From Agrobacterium tumefaciens (GTDB lineage: Bacteria > Pseudomonadota > Alphaproteobacteria > Rhizobiales > Rhizobiaceae): a stretch of 64,000 nucleotides of DNA. Location: NCBI RefSeq assembly GCF_005221385.1, contig NZ_CP039903.1:1054001-1118000 (forward strand), given 5' to 3'. The notes under the pieces are model-generated. The model did not search any database. It worked only from the letters and a program-made list of their open reading frames with translations, and was not told where the DNA came from. How positions within the stretch are numbered: the first letter of the stretch is position 1; the number at the start of each line of letters is the position of its first letter. The position numbers and the translations under genes were made by a program. Positions 43,023-54,304 of this stretch are shown here, piece after piece.

Positions 43023-45563
43023 TTGCAATCCTTCCCGCTGCCCTGCAAACCTGTTTCCGGTGCGGCAGGGGCGCGGCGCGGATTGCTTGGTCAAGGGGAA
43101 AAAAAGCATTTCGGATATGCCGAAACGTTGCAGGGTGGCTTGCCCGGCACGCATGAAATCCTGTTTCCCGTTCACCGCGCCGGCGATGTTGTGGCTTGTG
43201 ATTTGCCCACCCTTGCTGTCAGGCGGAATCTCAAGGCAGTCATCGCCGGAAAGGTTGCCGACTGCGTCGCCGAGGAGCGCGCATTCGGCCATGATTTCCT
43301 TTTTGTTCCCGTCCTTATCGGCTGCGGCGCGATCCTGTGGTTTTCCCTTGATGTCACGCCGTCCTTGCCCGCTCTCGCAATCATATTCCTGCTTGCCGCC
43401 GGTCTGGCGCTGCTTACCCGGTATAATAACGGCCTGTCGGCGGCGGCCTGCGGCGCTGGCGCTTTTCTTCTGCTGGGCATGCTTCTGGCAGATATTGAAA
43501 CCCGGCGAGCGGGAACAGTGGTGCTGGATACCCCGGTTACAACCACCATCACCGGCACGGTGGTTCGCCGGGAGGTGGATGCGCGCGGCTCCTGGCGATA
43601 TGTTATTCAGCTGGCTGCGACCGAAGCGCCGGCATTGTCGCGCCCGCCGACGAGAATTTCGCTGCTTTCCCGTGGCGGAGGTGAGCCGGTCGCACTTGGC
43701 GCGACCATTCAAGGCAAAGCCCGGCTGTCGCCACCTTCCGGTCCAGCCTTGCCGGGTCTGAACGACTTTGCCTTCGCTTCCTATTTCAAAGGCATAGGTG
43801 CGACCGGATTTTTCTACAAGCCGCCGCAGGCGCTGATATCACCAAAGGGAGACATGAAAGGCGAAACGCGTTGGCTGGAATGGGCGGATATGCGGCTTTA
43901 TGGCCTGCGCAGCGCCATTGCAGAGCGCATCCGCAACACCATTGGCGGTGACGCCGGAGCCTTCGCCGCCTCCATTATCACCGATGAGAGACAGGCGATC
44001 TCGGCACCCACGATGGAAGCATTGAGGCTTTCCGGCCTTGCCCATATCGTCGCCATATCCGGGCTGAACATGGCGCTCGCCGCAGGCATATTCTTTGTGG
44101 GGTTGAGGCTGACCTTCAGCCTGTTTCCTGCCTTTGCTCAGCGCTGGCCCGTCAAGAAGATTTCGGCTTTCGCGGCGCTCTTGATGACGCTCGCCTATTA
44201 CCTGATTTCCGGTTTCGCCGTCTCCGCTGAGCGTGCCTGGCTGATGATGTCGGTGATGCTGATCGCGGTCCTTTTTGATCAGCCGTCGCTCAGCCTCCGC
44301 AATGTGGCTATTTCGGCTCTCATCATCCTCGGCTTTTCGCCTTCGGAAATCATGGGGCCGAGTTTCCAGATGTCGTTTGCCGCGACCATCGCGCTCGTAT
44401 CCACCTATGCCTGGTGGGGCCGCCGGCGCAGCGATCACGAGCGACTGTTGATCGGACGCAGACCGGTATGGATGACGGCGGCACAGATGGCAGGCACCGT
44501 CATTGGCGGCGTCATCACCACATCGTTGATTGGCGGACTTTCGACGGCGATCTATTCGGCAGAGCATTTTCACCGTGTCACCACCTATGGACTTTTCGCC
44601 AATCTGGCCGCCATGCCGCTGATGTCGCTGATCGTCATGCCCTTTGGCCTGCTCGCCATGCTGCTGATGCCGTTCGGGTTGGATGCGCCATTCCTGAAGA
44701 TCATGGGCTATGGCATGGCGCTCGTCATCGAAGTCGCCAATGAAGTGGCGTCCTGGGGCGGCAGCGCGGCGACGGGGCGGCCACATGAGTGGTTCATTGG
44801 CCTCGGCTCCGCTGGCTTCCTGCTGCTCACCTTGCTGCGCAGCCGGCTTGCATTGCTTGGTATTCCGCTTCTTGTCTCCGCCTTCGGCCTGTCGGCGGCC
44901 GTGGCCTATCGCGATGTCCCGGATTTGCTCATTCACGAGGAGGGTGAGTTGGTGGCGCTGCTGGAAGACGGCAAGGCCTATACGACAAAAACGCGACCAC
45001 AGGGCTTCGTATACGGCCAGTGGCAAAGAGCACTCCTGTTGCCGGAACAGCCTGTGCCACCGGTCATTCTTAAAGCGCATGCCGCAGTAACCAGTGTAGG
45101 CTTGACCGCAAAATCAAAACTTACGCCGGAGGAGATGAGGGCGGTGATGCGGCAGATGACGGCAGCGCTGAAAGATGCGCAACCCGGCGTCTTCACCTGC
45201 AGCAAAGGCATATGGTGCGTGGCGCGCGCCAGGAGCGGGGAGTGGATCGTCGTTCTGGAAGATGGCCGGTTTGCCGGAAAAGCCTGCGATATCGCCGATA
45301 TTGTCGTCGTTTCCCGCAGGACCTCGTTTTCACAATGCCGCTCAGGAGCACTTCTACTCAACCGCGATATATTGCGGCGCATTGGCTCGGTAGAAATAGG
45401 CTTCGCCGGCAATAATCAGCCGGGGGTGGTCGGACGACTACGCGCAGCAATTGCCGGGGCGAACAGGCCATGGAGCGAGCACCGCTACTACGACTGGAAA
45501 AGCGACCGCTTCGAATACGAGGTGCCGGAACCGGTCAGGCAGTTGCTGACGGCATCGCAATAA
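43023..45563 (+). CDS. comEC: ComEC/Rec2 family competence-type membrane protein
   Basis: This 846-aa polytopic protein has a DUF4131 N-terminal region (about 90-260) and a Competence domain (about 290-560) with the core ISGLNMALAAGIFFVGLRL and FAVSAERAWLMMS. A hydrophilic C-terminus follows. ComEC translocates single-stranded DNA across the inner membrane. The metallo-beta-lactamase HxHxDH motif of full ComEC is not visible in the C-terminal 200 residues. The TTG at 43023 is preceded by AAGGAAAGG. A later start inside the poorly conserved first 80 residues is also possible. Confidence 0.82.
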   Translation: MQSFPLPCKPVSGAAGARRGLLGQGEKKHFGYAETLQGGLPGTHEILFPVHRAGDVVACDLPTLAVRRNLKAVIAGKVADCVAEERAFGHDFLFVPVLIGCGAILWFSLDVTPSLPALAIIFLLAAGLALLTRYNNGLSAAACGAGAFLLLGMLLADIETRRAGTVVLDTPVTTTITGTVVRREVDARGSWRYVIQLAATEAPALSRPPTRISLLSRGGGEPVALGATIQGKARLSPPSGPALPGLNDFAFASYFKGIGATGFFYKPPQALISPKGDMKGETRWLEWADMRLYGLRSAIAERIRNTIGGDAGAFAASIITDERQAISAPTMEALRLSGLAHIVAISGLNMALAAGIFFVGLRLTFSLFPAFAQRWPVKKISAFAALLMTLAYYLISGFAVSAERAWLMMSVMLIAVLFDQPSLSLRNVAISALIILGFSPSEIMGPSFQMSFAATIALVSTYAWWGRRRSDHERLLIGRRPVWMTAAQMAGTVIGGVITTSLIGGLSTAIYSAEHFHRVTTYGLFANLAAMPLMSLIVMPFGLLAMLLMPFGLDAPFLKIMGYGMALVIEVANEVASWGGSAATGRPHEWFIGLGSAGFLLLTLLRSRLALLGIPLLVSAFGLSAAVAYRDVPDLLIHEEGELVALLEDGKAYTTKTRPQGFVYGQWQRALLLPEQPVPPVILKAHAAVTSVGLTAKSKLTPEEMRAVMRQMTAALKDAQPGVFTCSKGIWCVARARSGEWIVVLEDGRFAGKACDIADIVVVSRRTSFSQCRSGALLLNRDILRRIGSVEIGFAGNNQPGVVGRLRAAIAGANRPWSEHRYYDWKSDRFEYEVPEPVRQLLTASQ

Positions 45564-45582
45564 ACGCCGTCAGCAGTGATAT

Positions 45583-46260
45583 TCAGACCTTCACGCGCAG
45601 ATCGTCAGTCAATGCGCCAATGCCGCTGATTTCCTGTTCATGCGCCGCATCGCGCCAGATCTCCTTCACTCCGGCCTCATACCACTCACGCATGGCGGGC
45701 AGGGTGAGCAGCCGATCGCAATAGGCTTTTGCCGCAGGTGAAAGATCGGCGCCATAGGTCTGGAAACGGAACGCCACGGGGCAGAAAAAAGCATCGACCG
45801 CCGTGAATTTCTGACCGGCAAGATAGGGACCGCCGAATTTTGTCAGACCTTCGCTCCATAACGCATCGATGCGCTTTATGTCTGCCGCAAGCCCGGCATC
45901 GCCACCCTTCGGCTTGACCCGAATACCGACCGACATGGGATAAAGATTGCGCAGTGAGGAAAAGCCGGCATGCATTTCGCTCGCCGCCGAACGCGACCAT
46001 GCCCGCGCCTGCTTGTCGCTCGCCCAGACGCCCTGGTGCCGTTCTGCGAGATATTCGGCGATCGACAGCGTTTCCCATATCGTCACGCCATCATCGACAA
46101 GGCAGGGCACCTTGCCGGTCGGCGAAAAGCTGGAAAAGGCGACACCTTCGCCAAACGGAACAAGTCTCTCATCAAAGGCGATACCGAGCGTGCGCATCAA
46201 CACCCACGGCCGCAGCGACCATGAGGAGTAGTTCTTGTTGGCGATGTAAAGATCGTACAT
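45583..46260 (-). CDS. Glutathione S-transferase family protein
   Basis: The 225-aa protein has a thioredoxin-like N-terminal domain (about 1-80, with YIANKNYSSWSLRPWVLMR holding the likely catalytic Ser, and GKVPCLVDDG with the cis-Pro) and an all-helical GST C domain. The closest recognisable class is the YfcF/maleylacetoacetate-isomerase-like bacterial GSTs. It is convergent with comEC (19 bp apart). The substrate is unknown. Confidence 0.88.
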   Translation of the reverse strand: MYDLYIANKNYSSWSLRPWVLMRTLGIAFDERLVPFGEGVAFSSFSPTGKVPCLVDDGVTIWETLSIAEYLAERHQGVWASDKQARAWSRSAASEMHAGFSSLRNLYPMSVGIRVKPKGGDAGLAADIKRIDALWSEGLTKFGGPYLAGQKFTAVDAFFCPVAFRFQTYGADLSPAAKAYCDRLLTLPAMREWYEAGVKEIWRDAAHEQEISGIGALTDDLRVKV

Positions 46261-46672
46261 GGCTTATCTCCCGGATATGACGCGCATTTCTATACCTGTC
46301 GGGGCATGATGGAATACCGAAAATAATCCATGGCACCCATAAGTCGCGTTGATGAATGACGGGGGCTTTGCACCGAGTATCACCATTCGGTGGCAGCGCC
46401 AGGCCAGCCGCATCCCCCAGCGTAAACGAACTCACGCAACCAGATGTCCACGGCATATGACGCAGTGGTGGCAACAGGCCGGGGGCAAGGCCGTAACAAC
46501 GATATCCATATGAAACTGGAACTGATCTTTACCAGACAGAATGCAACTGTCTGCTGGAAGCATAAGATTGCCCGACACTCGCATGGTCAGCCGAATTCCG
46601 GAATTGCCGTCATCTTCGACAGGAGCCATCTCATGACGACGCCTGTCTTGAGAGGATGACGGTTAAATCAGA
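46261..46672. other. 412-bp intergenic region between GST and lexA
   Basis: It must contain the GST promoter on one side and the lexA 3' end on the other. A weak inverted repeat (GACAGG...CCTGTC, about 46618-46654) may terminate lexA. A 71-codon open frame at 46444-46659 lacks a ribosome binding site and family features, so I do not call it. Confidence 0.4.
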
Positions 46673-47395
46673 TCAATGGTAACGGCGTATAAGTCCGACC
46701 AGCTTGCCCTGAATTTTTACCCGATCAGGCCCGAAGATACGGGTTTCATAAGCGGGGTTGGCCGCTTCCAGCGCGATGGAAGCGCCCTTGCGGCGGAAAC
46801 GCTTCAGCGTCGCTTCCTCGTCATCCACCAATGCCACGACGATATCGCCCGGATTGGCGGTATTGCTGTTGCGGATGATGACGGTATCACCGTCGAAAAT
46901 CCCGGCCTCGATCATCGAATCGCCCTTAACTTCGAGCGCGTAATGTTCACCCGAACCCAGCATGTCAACCGGCACGGCAACATCATGCGTATTGTTCTGA
47001 ATGGCGGAAATCGGCACGCCGGCGGCGATGCGACCCATGACCGGAACGGTGACCGCGCCGCCGAGATCGTTGGCGGGCGCCTTGGGCGCCGGTGGGGGTT
47101 CTGGCGCCTTCGGCTTTCCGAGGCTGCCTTCGATGACGCTTGGAGAAAAGCCGCGCTGCGGCCTGGCACCCGGCGCATAGGCCTCCGGCAGCTTGATGAC
47201 TTCCAGCGCCCGCGCCCTGTTAGGTAGCCGGCGAATAAAGCCGCGCTCTTCGAGGGCGGTAATCAGCCGGTGGATGCCGGATTTGGAAGCAAGATCGAGT
47301 GCGTCCTTCATTTCATCGAAGGAGGGCGGCACGCCGGACTCTTTCATTCGTTCATGAATGAAGAGAAGCAATTCCTGCTGTTTGCGCGTGAGCAT
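46673..47395 (-). CDS. lexA: SOS repressor LexA
   Basis: The 240-aa protein has an N-terminal winged helix (1-65), a Pro-rich linker (about 70-112) and a C-terminal S24 peptidase domain. The self-cleavage site is A125-G126 in [10 protein letters not shown], with the catalytic dyad S160 (KGDSMIEAG) and K198 (ATLKRF). It represses DNA-damage genes until RecA* promotes autocleavage. An alphaproteobacterial SOS box lies 64-78 bp upstream, so it is autoregulated. Confidence 0.97.
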   Translation of the reverse strand: MLTRKQQELLLFIHERMKESGVPPSFDEMKDALDLASKSGIHRLITALEERGFIRRLPNRARALEVIKLPEAYAPGARPQRGFSPSVIEGSLGKPKAPEPPPAPKAPANDLGGAVTVPVMGRIAAGVPISAIQNNTHDVAVPVDMLGSGEHYALEVKGDSMIEAGIFDGDTVIIRNSNTANPGDIVVALVDDEEATLKRFRRKGASIALEAANPAYETRIFGPDRVKIQGKLVGLIRRYH

Positions 47396-47458
47396 GAGGA
47401 AAACACCCTTGAGAATCGTCGTTGAAGTCGCGAAACAAATACAGAACGAACACTATAT

Positions 47459-47473
47459 GTTCCATATGTGTTC
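47459..47473. promoter_or_regulatory. SOS box (LexA operator)
   Basis: GTTC-CATATGT-GTTC matches the alphaproteobacterial LexA consensus GTTC-N7-GTTC exactly. Overlapping GAAC/GTTC half-sites just to the left (GAACGAAC, 47444-47451) may extend it. It sits between lexA (start 47395) and the divergent VOC gene (start 47608). Confidence 0.85.
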
Positions 47474-47607
47474 CGCAATCCCCTAAAATTTCGTGAAGCT
47501 GCTATCTGTTGTTTTGATGATTTGCCTGAAAGCACGAAATTGTGCTTTTCTGCCGTCCTAACTGTTCCGGCATGGCCATGCCGCATGCGACAGCAGGAAG
47601 CAGGGAA

Positions 47608-48489
47608 ATGACGAAACCGTACCGCATCGACCATCTCGTACTGCCTGTCGAGCACATCGACGTCGCAGAAAATCGCCTTGGAAACCTGGGATTTACAGTA
47701 GCGCCAGCGGCTCTTCACCCGTTTGGCACGCAGAATGCCTGCGTTTTTTTCGCCGACGGCACGTATCTGGAGCCTCTCGTGATTGCTGATCCGGCTAAAT
47801 ATAATGCCTCGATTGGCCGGAAAGATGTGTTTACCGGGCGGGATCAGGCCTTCCGGAAACATGCCGGAGGGGAGGGTTTTTCCGCACTGGTCGCTGCAAC
47901 GCAGGACGCTCTTGGCGATCTCGACCGATTCGTAGCCTCAGGCCTCTCGGCCGGAAATGTCTTTGAATTTTCGCGGCCAGTCAAAATGCCGGATGGTTCG
48001 CAGAGCGAGGCGGCTTTTCGGCTGGCTTTTGCAGCCAGTGGTTCCGCGGCGGATTTCTTTCTGTTCAGCTGTCAGCGGTTGCAGGCCCTGCCGGGCGACC
48101 GCGCGGCGCTGGAACGCCATGCCAACGGCGTTTCCGGCCTCAGCGAGATCGTGCTGTTTTCCGGTGGTGATGCGAATGCCGTGCAGCTGATCGAAACTGT
48201 GTTTGGCTGCGACGGCAAGATGTCTCCGGATGGAGATATGGTTTTCGCAACCGGCAATACCCGCATAAGATTGACGCGGAAGCCGGTCTTTGACGGACTG
48301 GCCTTTAGTGTTCCCGAGGAGGGCGGTGGCGGATTGCGCGGCGCAGGCGTCGTCTTTTCCGTTCGCGATCTTGCCGTGACACAGGCGGCACTTGCTGCTA
48401 ATGGCGTGTCCAGCGCAGAAGCGGGCGGCCGGCTGGTGGTGCCCGCAGCGCCCGGTCAGGGTGTTGCCTTCGCCTTCGAGGAAAAATAA
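47608..48489 (+). CDS. VOC-superfamily (glyoxalase-like) protein
   Basis: The 293-aa protein has the Glyoxalase_3-type N-terminal module ([40 protein letters not shown]) and a second VOC-like half near the C-terminus ([17 protein letters not shown]). Metal ligands H9-like and E-type residues are plausible, but the reaction is unknown. The ATG at 47608 follows CAGGGA. It overlaps the kdsA start by one base, so it may be cotranscribed with kdsA, possibly from the promoter region shared with lexA. Confidence 0.78.
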   Translation: MTKPYRIDHLVLPVEHIDVAENRLGNLGFTVAPAALHPFGTQNACVFFADGTYLEPLVIADPAKYNASIGRKDVFTGRDQAFRKHAGGEGFSALVAATQDALGDLDRFVASGLSAGNVFEFSRPVKMPDGSQSEAAFRLAFAASGSAADFFLFSCQRLQALPGDRAALERHANGVSGLSEIVLFSGGDANAVQLIETVFGCDGKMSPDGDMVFATGNTRIRLTRKPVFDGLAFSVPEEGGGGLRGAGVVFSVRDLAVTQAALAANGVSSAEAGGRLVVPAAPGQGVAFAFEEK

Positions 48490-49334
48490 TGAGCGTTACG
48501 AACAATCTCAAAGTCACCGCCGGCGATGGCGCCAGCAAGGTTTCCTTTTCCAATACCGAGCGTTTTTCGCTGATTGCCGGCCCCTGCCAGATGGAAAGCC
48601 GTGAACATGCCTTCATGATTGCGGGTGTGCTGAAGGAGCTTTGCGACAAGCTTGGAATAGGCCTCGTTTACAAATCCTCCTTCGACAAGGCGAACCGCAC
48701 CTCGCTTTCCGGCAAGCGCGGCATAGGCCTTGACAGTGCGATGCAGGTTTTCGCCGATCTCAAGAAGGAATACGGCTTCCCGGTCCTGACCGACATTCAC
48801 ACCGAGGAACAATGCGCCATTGTGTCCGAAGTGGTGGATGTGCTGCAGATTCCTGCATTCCTCAGTCGCCAGACCGATCTTCTCGTCGCCGCCGCGAAAA
48901 CCGGCCGCGTCATCAACGTCAAGAAGGGCCAGTTTCTGGCGCCCTGGGACATGAGAAACGTGCTGGCCAAGCTGAATGAAAGCGGCAACCCGAATGTGCT
49001 TTTATGCGAGCGCGGTGCGTCCTTCGGTTACAACACGCTGGTCTCCGACATGCGCTCGCTGCCGATCATGGCCTCGCTCGGCGCGCCTGTTGTCTTTGAC
49101 GCCACCCATTCCGTGCAGCAGCCGGGCGGGCAGGGCGGCTCCACCGGCGGCCAGCGCGAATTCGTCGAGACGCTTTCGCGAGCGGCAGTGGCGGTTGGTA
49201 TCGCTGGCCTTTTCATCGAGACCCACGAGGACCCGGACAATGCGCCTTCCGACGGCCCCAACATGGTGCATCTGAAGGACATGCCGAAACTGCTGGAAAA
49301 GCTTCTGGCCTTCGACGCCATCACGAAAGCGTAA
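48489..49334 (+). CDS. kdsA: 3-deoxy-8-phosphooctulonate synthase
   Basis: The 281-aa Kdo8P synthase condenses PEP and arabinose-5-phosphate for the LPS inner core. Motifs include [48 protein letters not shown] and [20 protein letters not shown]. It overlaps the upstream VOC gene by one base and precedes eno, a common alphaproteobacterial arrangement. Confidence 0.97.
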   Translation: MSVTNNLKVTAGDGASKVSFSNTERFSLIAGPCQMESREHAFMIAGVLKELCDKLGIGLVYKSSFDKANRTSLSGKRGIGLDSAMQVFADLKKEYGFPVLTDIHTEEQCAIVSEVVDVLQIPAFLSRQTDLLVAAAKTGRVINVKKGQFLAPWDMRNVLAKLNESGNPNVLLCERGASFGYNTLVSDMRSLPIMASLGAPVVFDATHSVQQPGGQGGSTGGQREFVETLSRAAVAVGIAGLFIETHEDPDNAPSDGPNMVHLKDMPKLLEKLLAFDAITKA

Positions 49335-49406
49335 GAAACGGGTGCTACTCGTGCCAATCGATTTTAATGGCGGGCGCTCTGTTTCTGCCGCCCGCCGTCA
49401 TTGTAA

Positions 49407-50744
<1,338 letters not shown>

Positions 50745-50820
50745 TTCGCGTTCAGGTTTGAATATGTGGCCCGCTGTCTGGCGGGCTAAGGTTGGTGAAA
50801 TACCTGTCAACAGATGAGAC

Positions 50821-50892
50821 GTCATCCTCGGGCTCGACCCGAGGATCCACTCCGGTCCGCTTATGGATCTTCGCCTCAAGGGCGAAGATGAT
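50821..50892. repeat. Palindromic intergenic repeat, divergent copy
   Basis: GTCATCCTCGGGCTCGACCC (inverted-repeat left part) with its GGGTCGAGCCCGAGGAT-like right arm, then ATCTTCGCCTCAAGGGCGAAGAT. Same bipartite design as the copies at 24032 and 59312 but different in detail. Confidence 0.6.
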
Positions 50893-50923
50893 TGCGGAGA
50901 GGGGCGGGTCTCCCGGCAAATCC

Positions 50924-50949
50924 AGCCCGTCCTCCGGCGGGCTTTTTTT
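50924..50949 (+). terminator. Intrinsic terminator between eno and ftsB
   Basis: AGCCCG (50924-50929) pairs with CGGGCT (50938-50943), with extra C/G pairs in the loop, followed by a run of seven T (50943-50949). Confidence 0.75.
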
Positions 50950-51048
50950 ATGCCCATTTGCCGATCGCAATTTAAGGTCAACGGATAGTTAAACAATCCG
51001 CTTTAGTCTCGAGACTCAAGGTTATGCGTTTTAAGGCTTCTCTGCGGC

Positions 51049-51366
51049 ATGTGGACCAGACATCATAAAAAGAGACGATTCGGCCGTTTGATCGTTCCGG
51101 CCATCACGATCGCTTTTCTTTCCTATTTCGGCTATCATTCCATCCATGGCGACTTCGGCCTTCAGGCGACGGAGCGGCTGGAGCGGCAGCGTATCGCCAG
51201 AACCGCAGAGCTTGCAAAGCTGACGCAGGCGCGTGTAGCGCTGGAGCGGCAGGTGGAATTGCTGAGTGACGGCTCGCTGGAGCGGGACATGATCGATGAA
51301 ATTTCCCGTTACCAGCTGAATATGTCCCGCACGGACGAAATCGTCATCATGAACACATATTTCTAA
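51049..51366 (+). CDS. ftsB: Septum formation initiator family protein FtsB
   Basis: The 105-aa bitopic division protein has a basic N-terminus (RHHKKRRFGR), one TM helix (about 14-32) and a coiled coil (about 40-75) typical of FtsB/DivIC. In the divisome it links FtsL and FtsQ. Rhizobial FtsB is usually found next to eno and pdhA, as here. Confidence 0.87.
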   Translation: MWTRHHKKRRFGRLIVPAITIAFLSYFGYHSIHGDFGLQATERLERQRIARTAELAKLTQARVALERQVELLSDGSLERDMIDEISRYQLNMSRTDEIVIMNTYF

Positions 51367-51385
51367 TTAACCGAAATCAGGTTAA
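51367..51385. promoter_or_regulatory. TTAACC-N7-GGTTAA dyad upstream of pdhA
   Basis: TTAACC (51367-51372), GAAATCA spacer, GGTTAA (51380-51385), immediately followed by TTTAAC. A possible operator for the pdh operon about 135 bp before pdhA. The binding protein is unknown. Confidence 0.35.
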
Positions 51386-51519
51386 TTTAACATTTGTGAT
51401 TTATTCACAGCATCTTAGCGTGAATATGTGCCATGCGTTTAAAGCATTGCTGCATGGCATTTTCTTGCATATGGTACGCGCCAATCTATCCATTCAAACG
51501 GCAACTCAGGGAGGGATGA

Positions 51520-52563
51520 ATGGCGCCGCGAAAACCAGCGACCGTATCCGGCCGCAAGACCACGGCAAAGGCTGCAACCGAATTCACCGGCAAGAACAGC
51601 CCGGACTTCTCGAAGGAAGACGAACTTCACGCTTATCGTGAAATGCTGCTCATCCGCCGTTTCGAAGAAAAGGCCGGCCAGCTCTACGGCATGGGCTTTA
51701 TCGGTGGCTTCTGTCACCTCTACATTGGCCAGGAGGCCGTCGTCGTCGGCATGCAGATGTCGCAGAAGGAGGGTGATCAGGTCATCACCGCCTATCGTGA
51801 CCATGGCCACATGCTGGCTCTCGGCATGAGCGCCCGTGGCGTCATGGCCGAACTGACCGGCCGCAAGGGCGGCCTGTCGAAGGGCAAGGGCGGCTCCATG
51901 CACATGTTCTCCAAGGAGAAGCATTTTTATGGCGGCCACGGCATCGTCGGCGCACAGGTTTCGCTTGGAACCGGTCTTGCCTTCGCCAACCGTTATCGTG
52001 GCAACGACAATGTTTCCGTGACCTATTTCGGTGATGGCGCCGCCAACCAGGGCCAGGTCTATGAGAGCTTCAACATGGCTGCTCTCTGGAAACTGCCGAT
52101 CATCTATATCGTTGAAAACAACCGTTATGCGATGGGCACCTCGACCGCCCGCGCCACCGCCCAGTCGAATTATTCGCTGCGCGGCCAGTCTTTCGGCATT
52201 CCCGGTATTCAGGTGGATGGCATGGATGTGCGCGCCGTCAAGGCCGCCGCCGATCAGGCGCTGGAATATTGCCGCTCCGGCAAGGGTCCGATCATCCTGG
52301 AAATGCTGACCTACCGTTACCGTGGTCACTCCATGTCCGACCCGGCGAAATACCGTTCCAAGGACGAAGTGCAGAAGATGCGCTCCGAACATGACCCGAT
52401 CGAGCAGGTCAAGGCGCGGCTTCTGGAGCAGGGCTGGGCAAGCGAAGACGAACTCAAGGCCATCGACAAGGATGTCCGTGATATCGTCGCCGACAGCGCC
52501 GACTTTGCCCAGAACGACCCAGAGCCGGATGCATCCGAGCTTTACACCGACATTCTGCTCTGA
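51520..52563 (+). CDS. pdhA: Pyruvate dehydrogenase E1 component, alpha subunit
   Basis: The 347-aa subunit decarboxylates pyruvate with thiamine diphosphate as an alpha2beta2 heterotetramer. It has the ThDP motif [17 protein letters not shown] and the phosphorylation-loop region [16 protein letters not shown]. The N-terminal 25 residues are basic and low-complexity. First gene of the pdh operon; pdhB starts 17 bp later. A TTAACC-N7-GGTTAA dyad lies upstream (51367-51385). Confidence 0.96.
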   Translation: MAPRKPATVSGRKTTAKAATEFTGKNSPDFSKEDELHAYREMLLIRRFEEKAGQLYGMGFIGGFCHLYIGQEAVVVGMQMSQKEGDQVITAYRDHGHMLALGMSARGVMAELTGRKGGLSKGKGGSMHMFSKEKHFYGGHGIVGAQVSLGTGLAFANRYRGNDNVSVTYFGDGAANQGQVYESFNMAALWKLPIIYIVENNRYAMGTSTARATAQSNYSLRGQSFGIPGIQVDGMDVRAVKAAADQALEYCRSGKGPIILEMLTYRYRGHSMSDPAKYRSKDEVQKMRSEHDPIEQVKARLLEQGWASEDELKAIDKDVRDIVADSADFAQNDPEPDASELYTDILL

Positions 52564-52580
52564 TCGGGAAAGGGAACCCC

Positions 52581-54002
52581 ATGCCAGTAGAAATTCTTAT
52601 GCCCGCCCTTTCCCCGACCATGGAGGAAGGCACGCTTTCCAAATGGCTTAAAAAGGAAGGCGACAAGGTCACATCCGGCGACGTGATTGCCGAAATCGAG
52701 ACCGACAAGGCGACCATGGAAGTGGAAGCTGTGGATGAAGGCGTGATCGGTAAGCTGCTGATCGATGCCGGCACCGAAGGCGTCAAGGTCAACACGGCTA
52801 TTGCCGTGCTTCTTCAGGACGGCGAAAGCGCCGACGACATTTCTTCCTCCGTGAAGAAAGAAGAGCCGAAAGCCGAAGCCGCAAATTCCGGTTCTGATGC
52901 GGCCGGCGGCAAGACCCGCGAAGCTGCCGAAGAGCCGAGCGCTGCCAAGGAAGCCGCCAAGGTTCCGGCAGCACCGAAGATCGAAGTCGCAGCCGATCCT
53001 GACATTCCGGCAGGTACGGAAATGGTGATGACGACGGTGCGTGAAGCGCTGCGCGACGCCATGGCCGAAGAAATGCGCGCCGACGAAAAAGTCTTCGTCA
53101 TGGGTGAAGAAGTCGCCGAATATCAGGGCGCCTACAAGATCACCCAAGGTCTGCTGCAGGAATTCGGTGAGCGCCGCGTCATCGACACCCCGATCACCGA
53201 GCATGGTTTTGCGGGTATCGGCGTCGGTGCTGCGATGACGGGCCTGCGGCCTATCGTCGAATTCATGACCTTCAACTTCGCCATGCAGGCGATCGACCAG
53301 ATCGTCAACTCGGCGGCAAAGACGCTTTACATGTCGGGCGGCCAGATGGGCGCGCCGATGGTGTTCCGCGGTCCGTCCGGTGCTGCTGCCCGCGTTGGCG
53401 CGCAGCATTCGCAATGTTACGCCGCATGGTACAGCCATATTCCAGGCCTCAAGGTCGTCATGCCTTACACGGCAGCCGATGCCAAGGGCCTGCTGAAAGC
53501 AGCTATCCGCGATCCGAACCCGGTCATCTTCCTTGAGAACGAAATTCTCTACGGTCAGAGCTTCGAAGTGCCGAAGCTCGATGATTTCGTGCTGCCGATC
53601 GGCAAGGCGCGCATTCATCGCAAGGGCAAGGATGCAACCATCGTTTCCTTCGGTATCGGCATGACCTATGCGATAAAGGCGGTTGCGGAACTCGAAAAGC
53701 TTGGCATCGATGTCGAACTGATCGATCTGCGCACCATCCGTCCGATGGATCTGCCCACCGTCATCGAATCGGTCAAGAAGACCGGTCGCCTGGTCACGGT
53801 CGAGGAAGGTTTCCCGCAGTCATCGGTCGGTGACTTCGTTGCCAACCAGGTCATGCGCGCCGCTTTCGATTATCTCGATGCGCCGATCCTGACGATTGCC
53901 GGCAAGGACGTTCCGATGCCTTACGCGGCAAACCTCGAAAAGCTGGCTCTGCCCAACGTCGATGAAGTCGTTCAGGCCGTCAAAACCGTCTGCTACAAAT
54001 AA
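52581..54002 (+). CDS. pdhB: Pyruvate dehydrogenase E1 component, beta subunit, with N-terminal lipoyl domain
   Basis: The 473-aa protein has an extra N-terminal lipoyl domain (1-80, lipoylated K43 in [12 protein letters not shown]) and an Ala/Glu/Pro-rich linker (about 85-140), joined to the E1-beta transketolase-like domain (about 150-473, [23 protein letters not shown] start and [21 protein letters not shown]). The lipoyl module is nearly identical to that of pdhC. This fusion is a known feature of alphaproteobacterial PDH. Confidence 0.96.
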   Translation: MPVEILMPALSPTMEEGTLSKWLKKEGDKVTSGDVIAEIETDKATMEVEAVDEGVIGKLLIDAGTEGVKVNTAIAVLLQDGESADDISSSVKKEEPKAEAANSGSDAAGGKTREAAEEPSAAKEAAKVPAAPKIEVAADPDIPAGTEMVMTTVREALRDAMAEEMRADEKVFVMGEEVAEYQGAYKITQGLLQEFGERRVIDTPITEHGFAGIGVGAAMTGLRPIVEFMTFNFAMQAIDQIVNSAAKTLYMSGGQMGAPMVFRGPSGAAARVGAQHSQCYAAWYSHIPGLKVVMPYTAADAKGLLKAAIRDPNPVIFLENEILYGQSFEVPKLDDFVLPIGKARIHRKGKDATIVSFGIGMTYAIKAVAELEKLGIDVELIDLRTIRPMDLPTVIESVKKTGRLVTVEEGFPQSSVGDFVANQVMRAAFDYLDAPILTIAGKDVPMPYAANLEKLALPNVDEVVQAVKTVCYK

Positions 54003-54008
54003 GGGGAG

Positions 54009-54302
54009 ATGATTTTGAGTGTCATAAAACAAATCCTCCCGGCAACCGAAAATTGGTACCGTGTTTTAGGGACCAAAGACGCGCCTTTGTTCGAGCGGGT
54101 AATCTTCTGGGCCGTCGTCAACGACGGTGATGGCGATGTTGTCGCCGGTGTTCCGCGTGAGGATATCGGCGTTATCGGTGCAGTCGGCGAATGGCTCGTT
54201 GACGTTGCCGGATACATCGAAATTACACCGTCACAGGTGGATTGGCTCATGGAACATCCTGAAGACCTGGAAGATTTCAATCTCGTTTGGGGGGAGGCCT
54301 AG
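54009..54302 (+). CDS. Uncharacterised 97-aa protein in the pdh operon
   Basis: A small, acidic, soluble protein (net negative, with [35 protein letters not shown]). It has no TM, signal or recognised domain. Other rhizobia carry a different short gene at the same site, so the location may matter more than the sequence. AGGGGAG lies just before the ATG at 54009. A TTG at 54015 has better spacing and would give 95 aa. It is flanked by pdhB (7 bp) and pdhC (2 bp), so it is certainly in the operon. Confidence 0.7.
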   Translation: MILSVIKQILPATENWYRVLGTKDAPLFERVIFWAVVNDGDGDVVAGVPREDIGVIGAVGEWLVDVAGYIEITPSQVDWLMEHPEDLEDFNLVWGEA

Positions 54303-54304
54303 TC

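Larger units (their letters stand above)
50745..51048 (+). other. eno-ftsB intergenic region
   Basis: These 304 bp contain a GCCCGC/GCGGGC hairpin (50769-50786), a palindromic repeat copy (50821-50892) and an intrinsic terminator (50924-50949). An AT-rich stretch then leads into ftsB and probably holds its promoter. No gene. Confidence 0.6.

Noticed and set aside
42901..43761. Alternative plus-strand frame overlapping the comEC start
   Set aside because: Out of frame with the clear ComEC domains; composition is random and Arg/Pro-rich.
46444..46659. 71-codon plus-strand frame between GST and lexA
   Set aside because: No ribosome binding site, no helical or hydrophobic pattern, and it overlaps other short frames on both strands.
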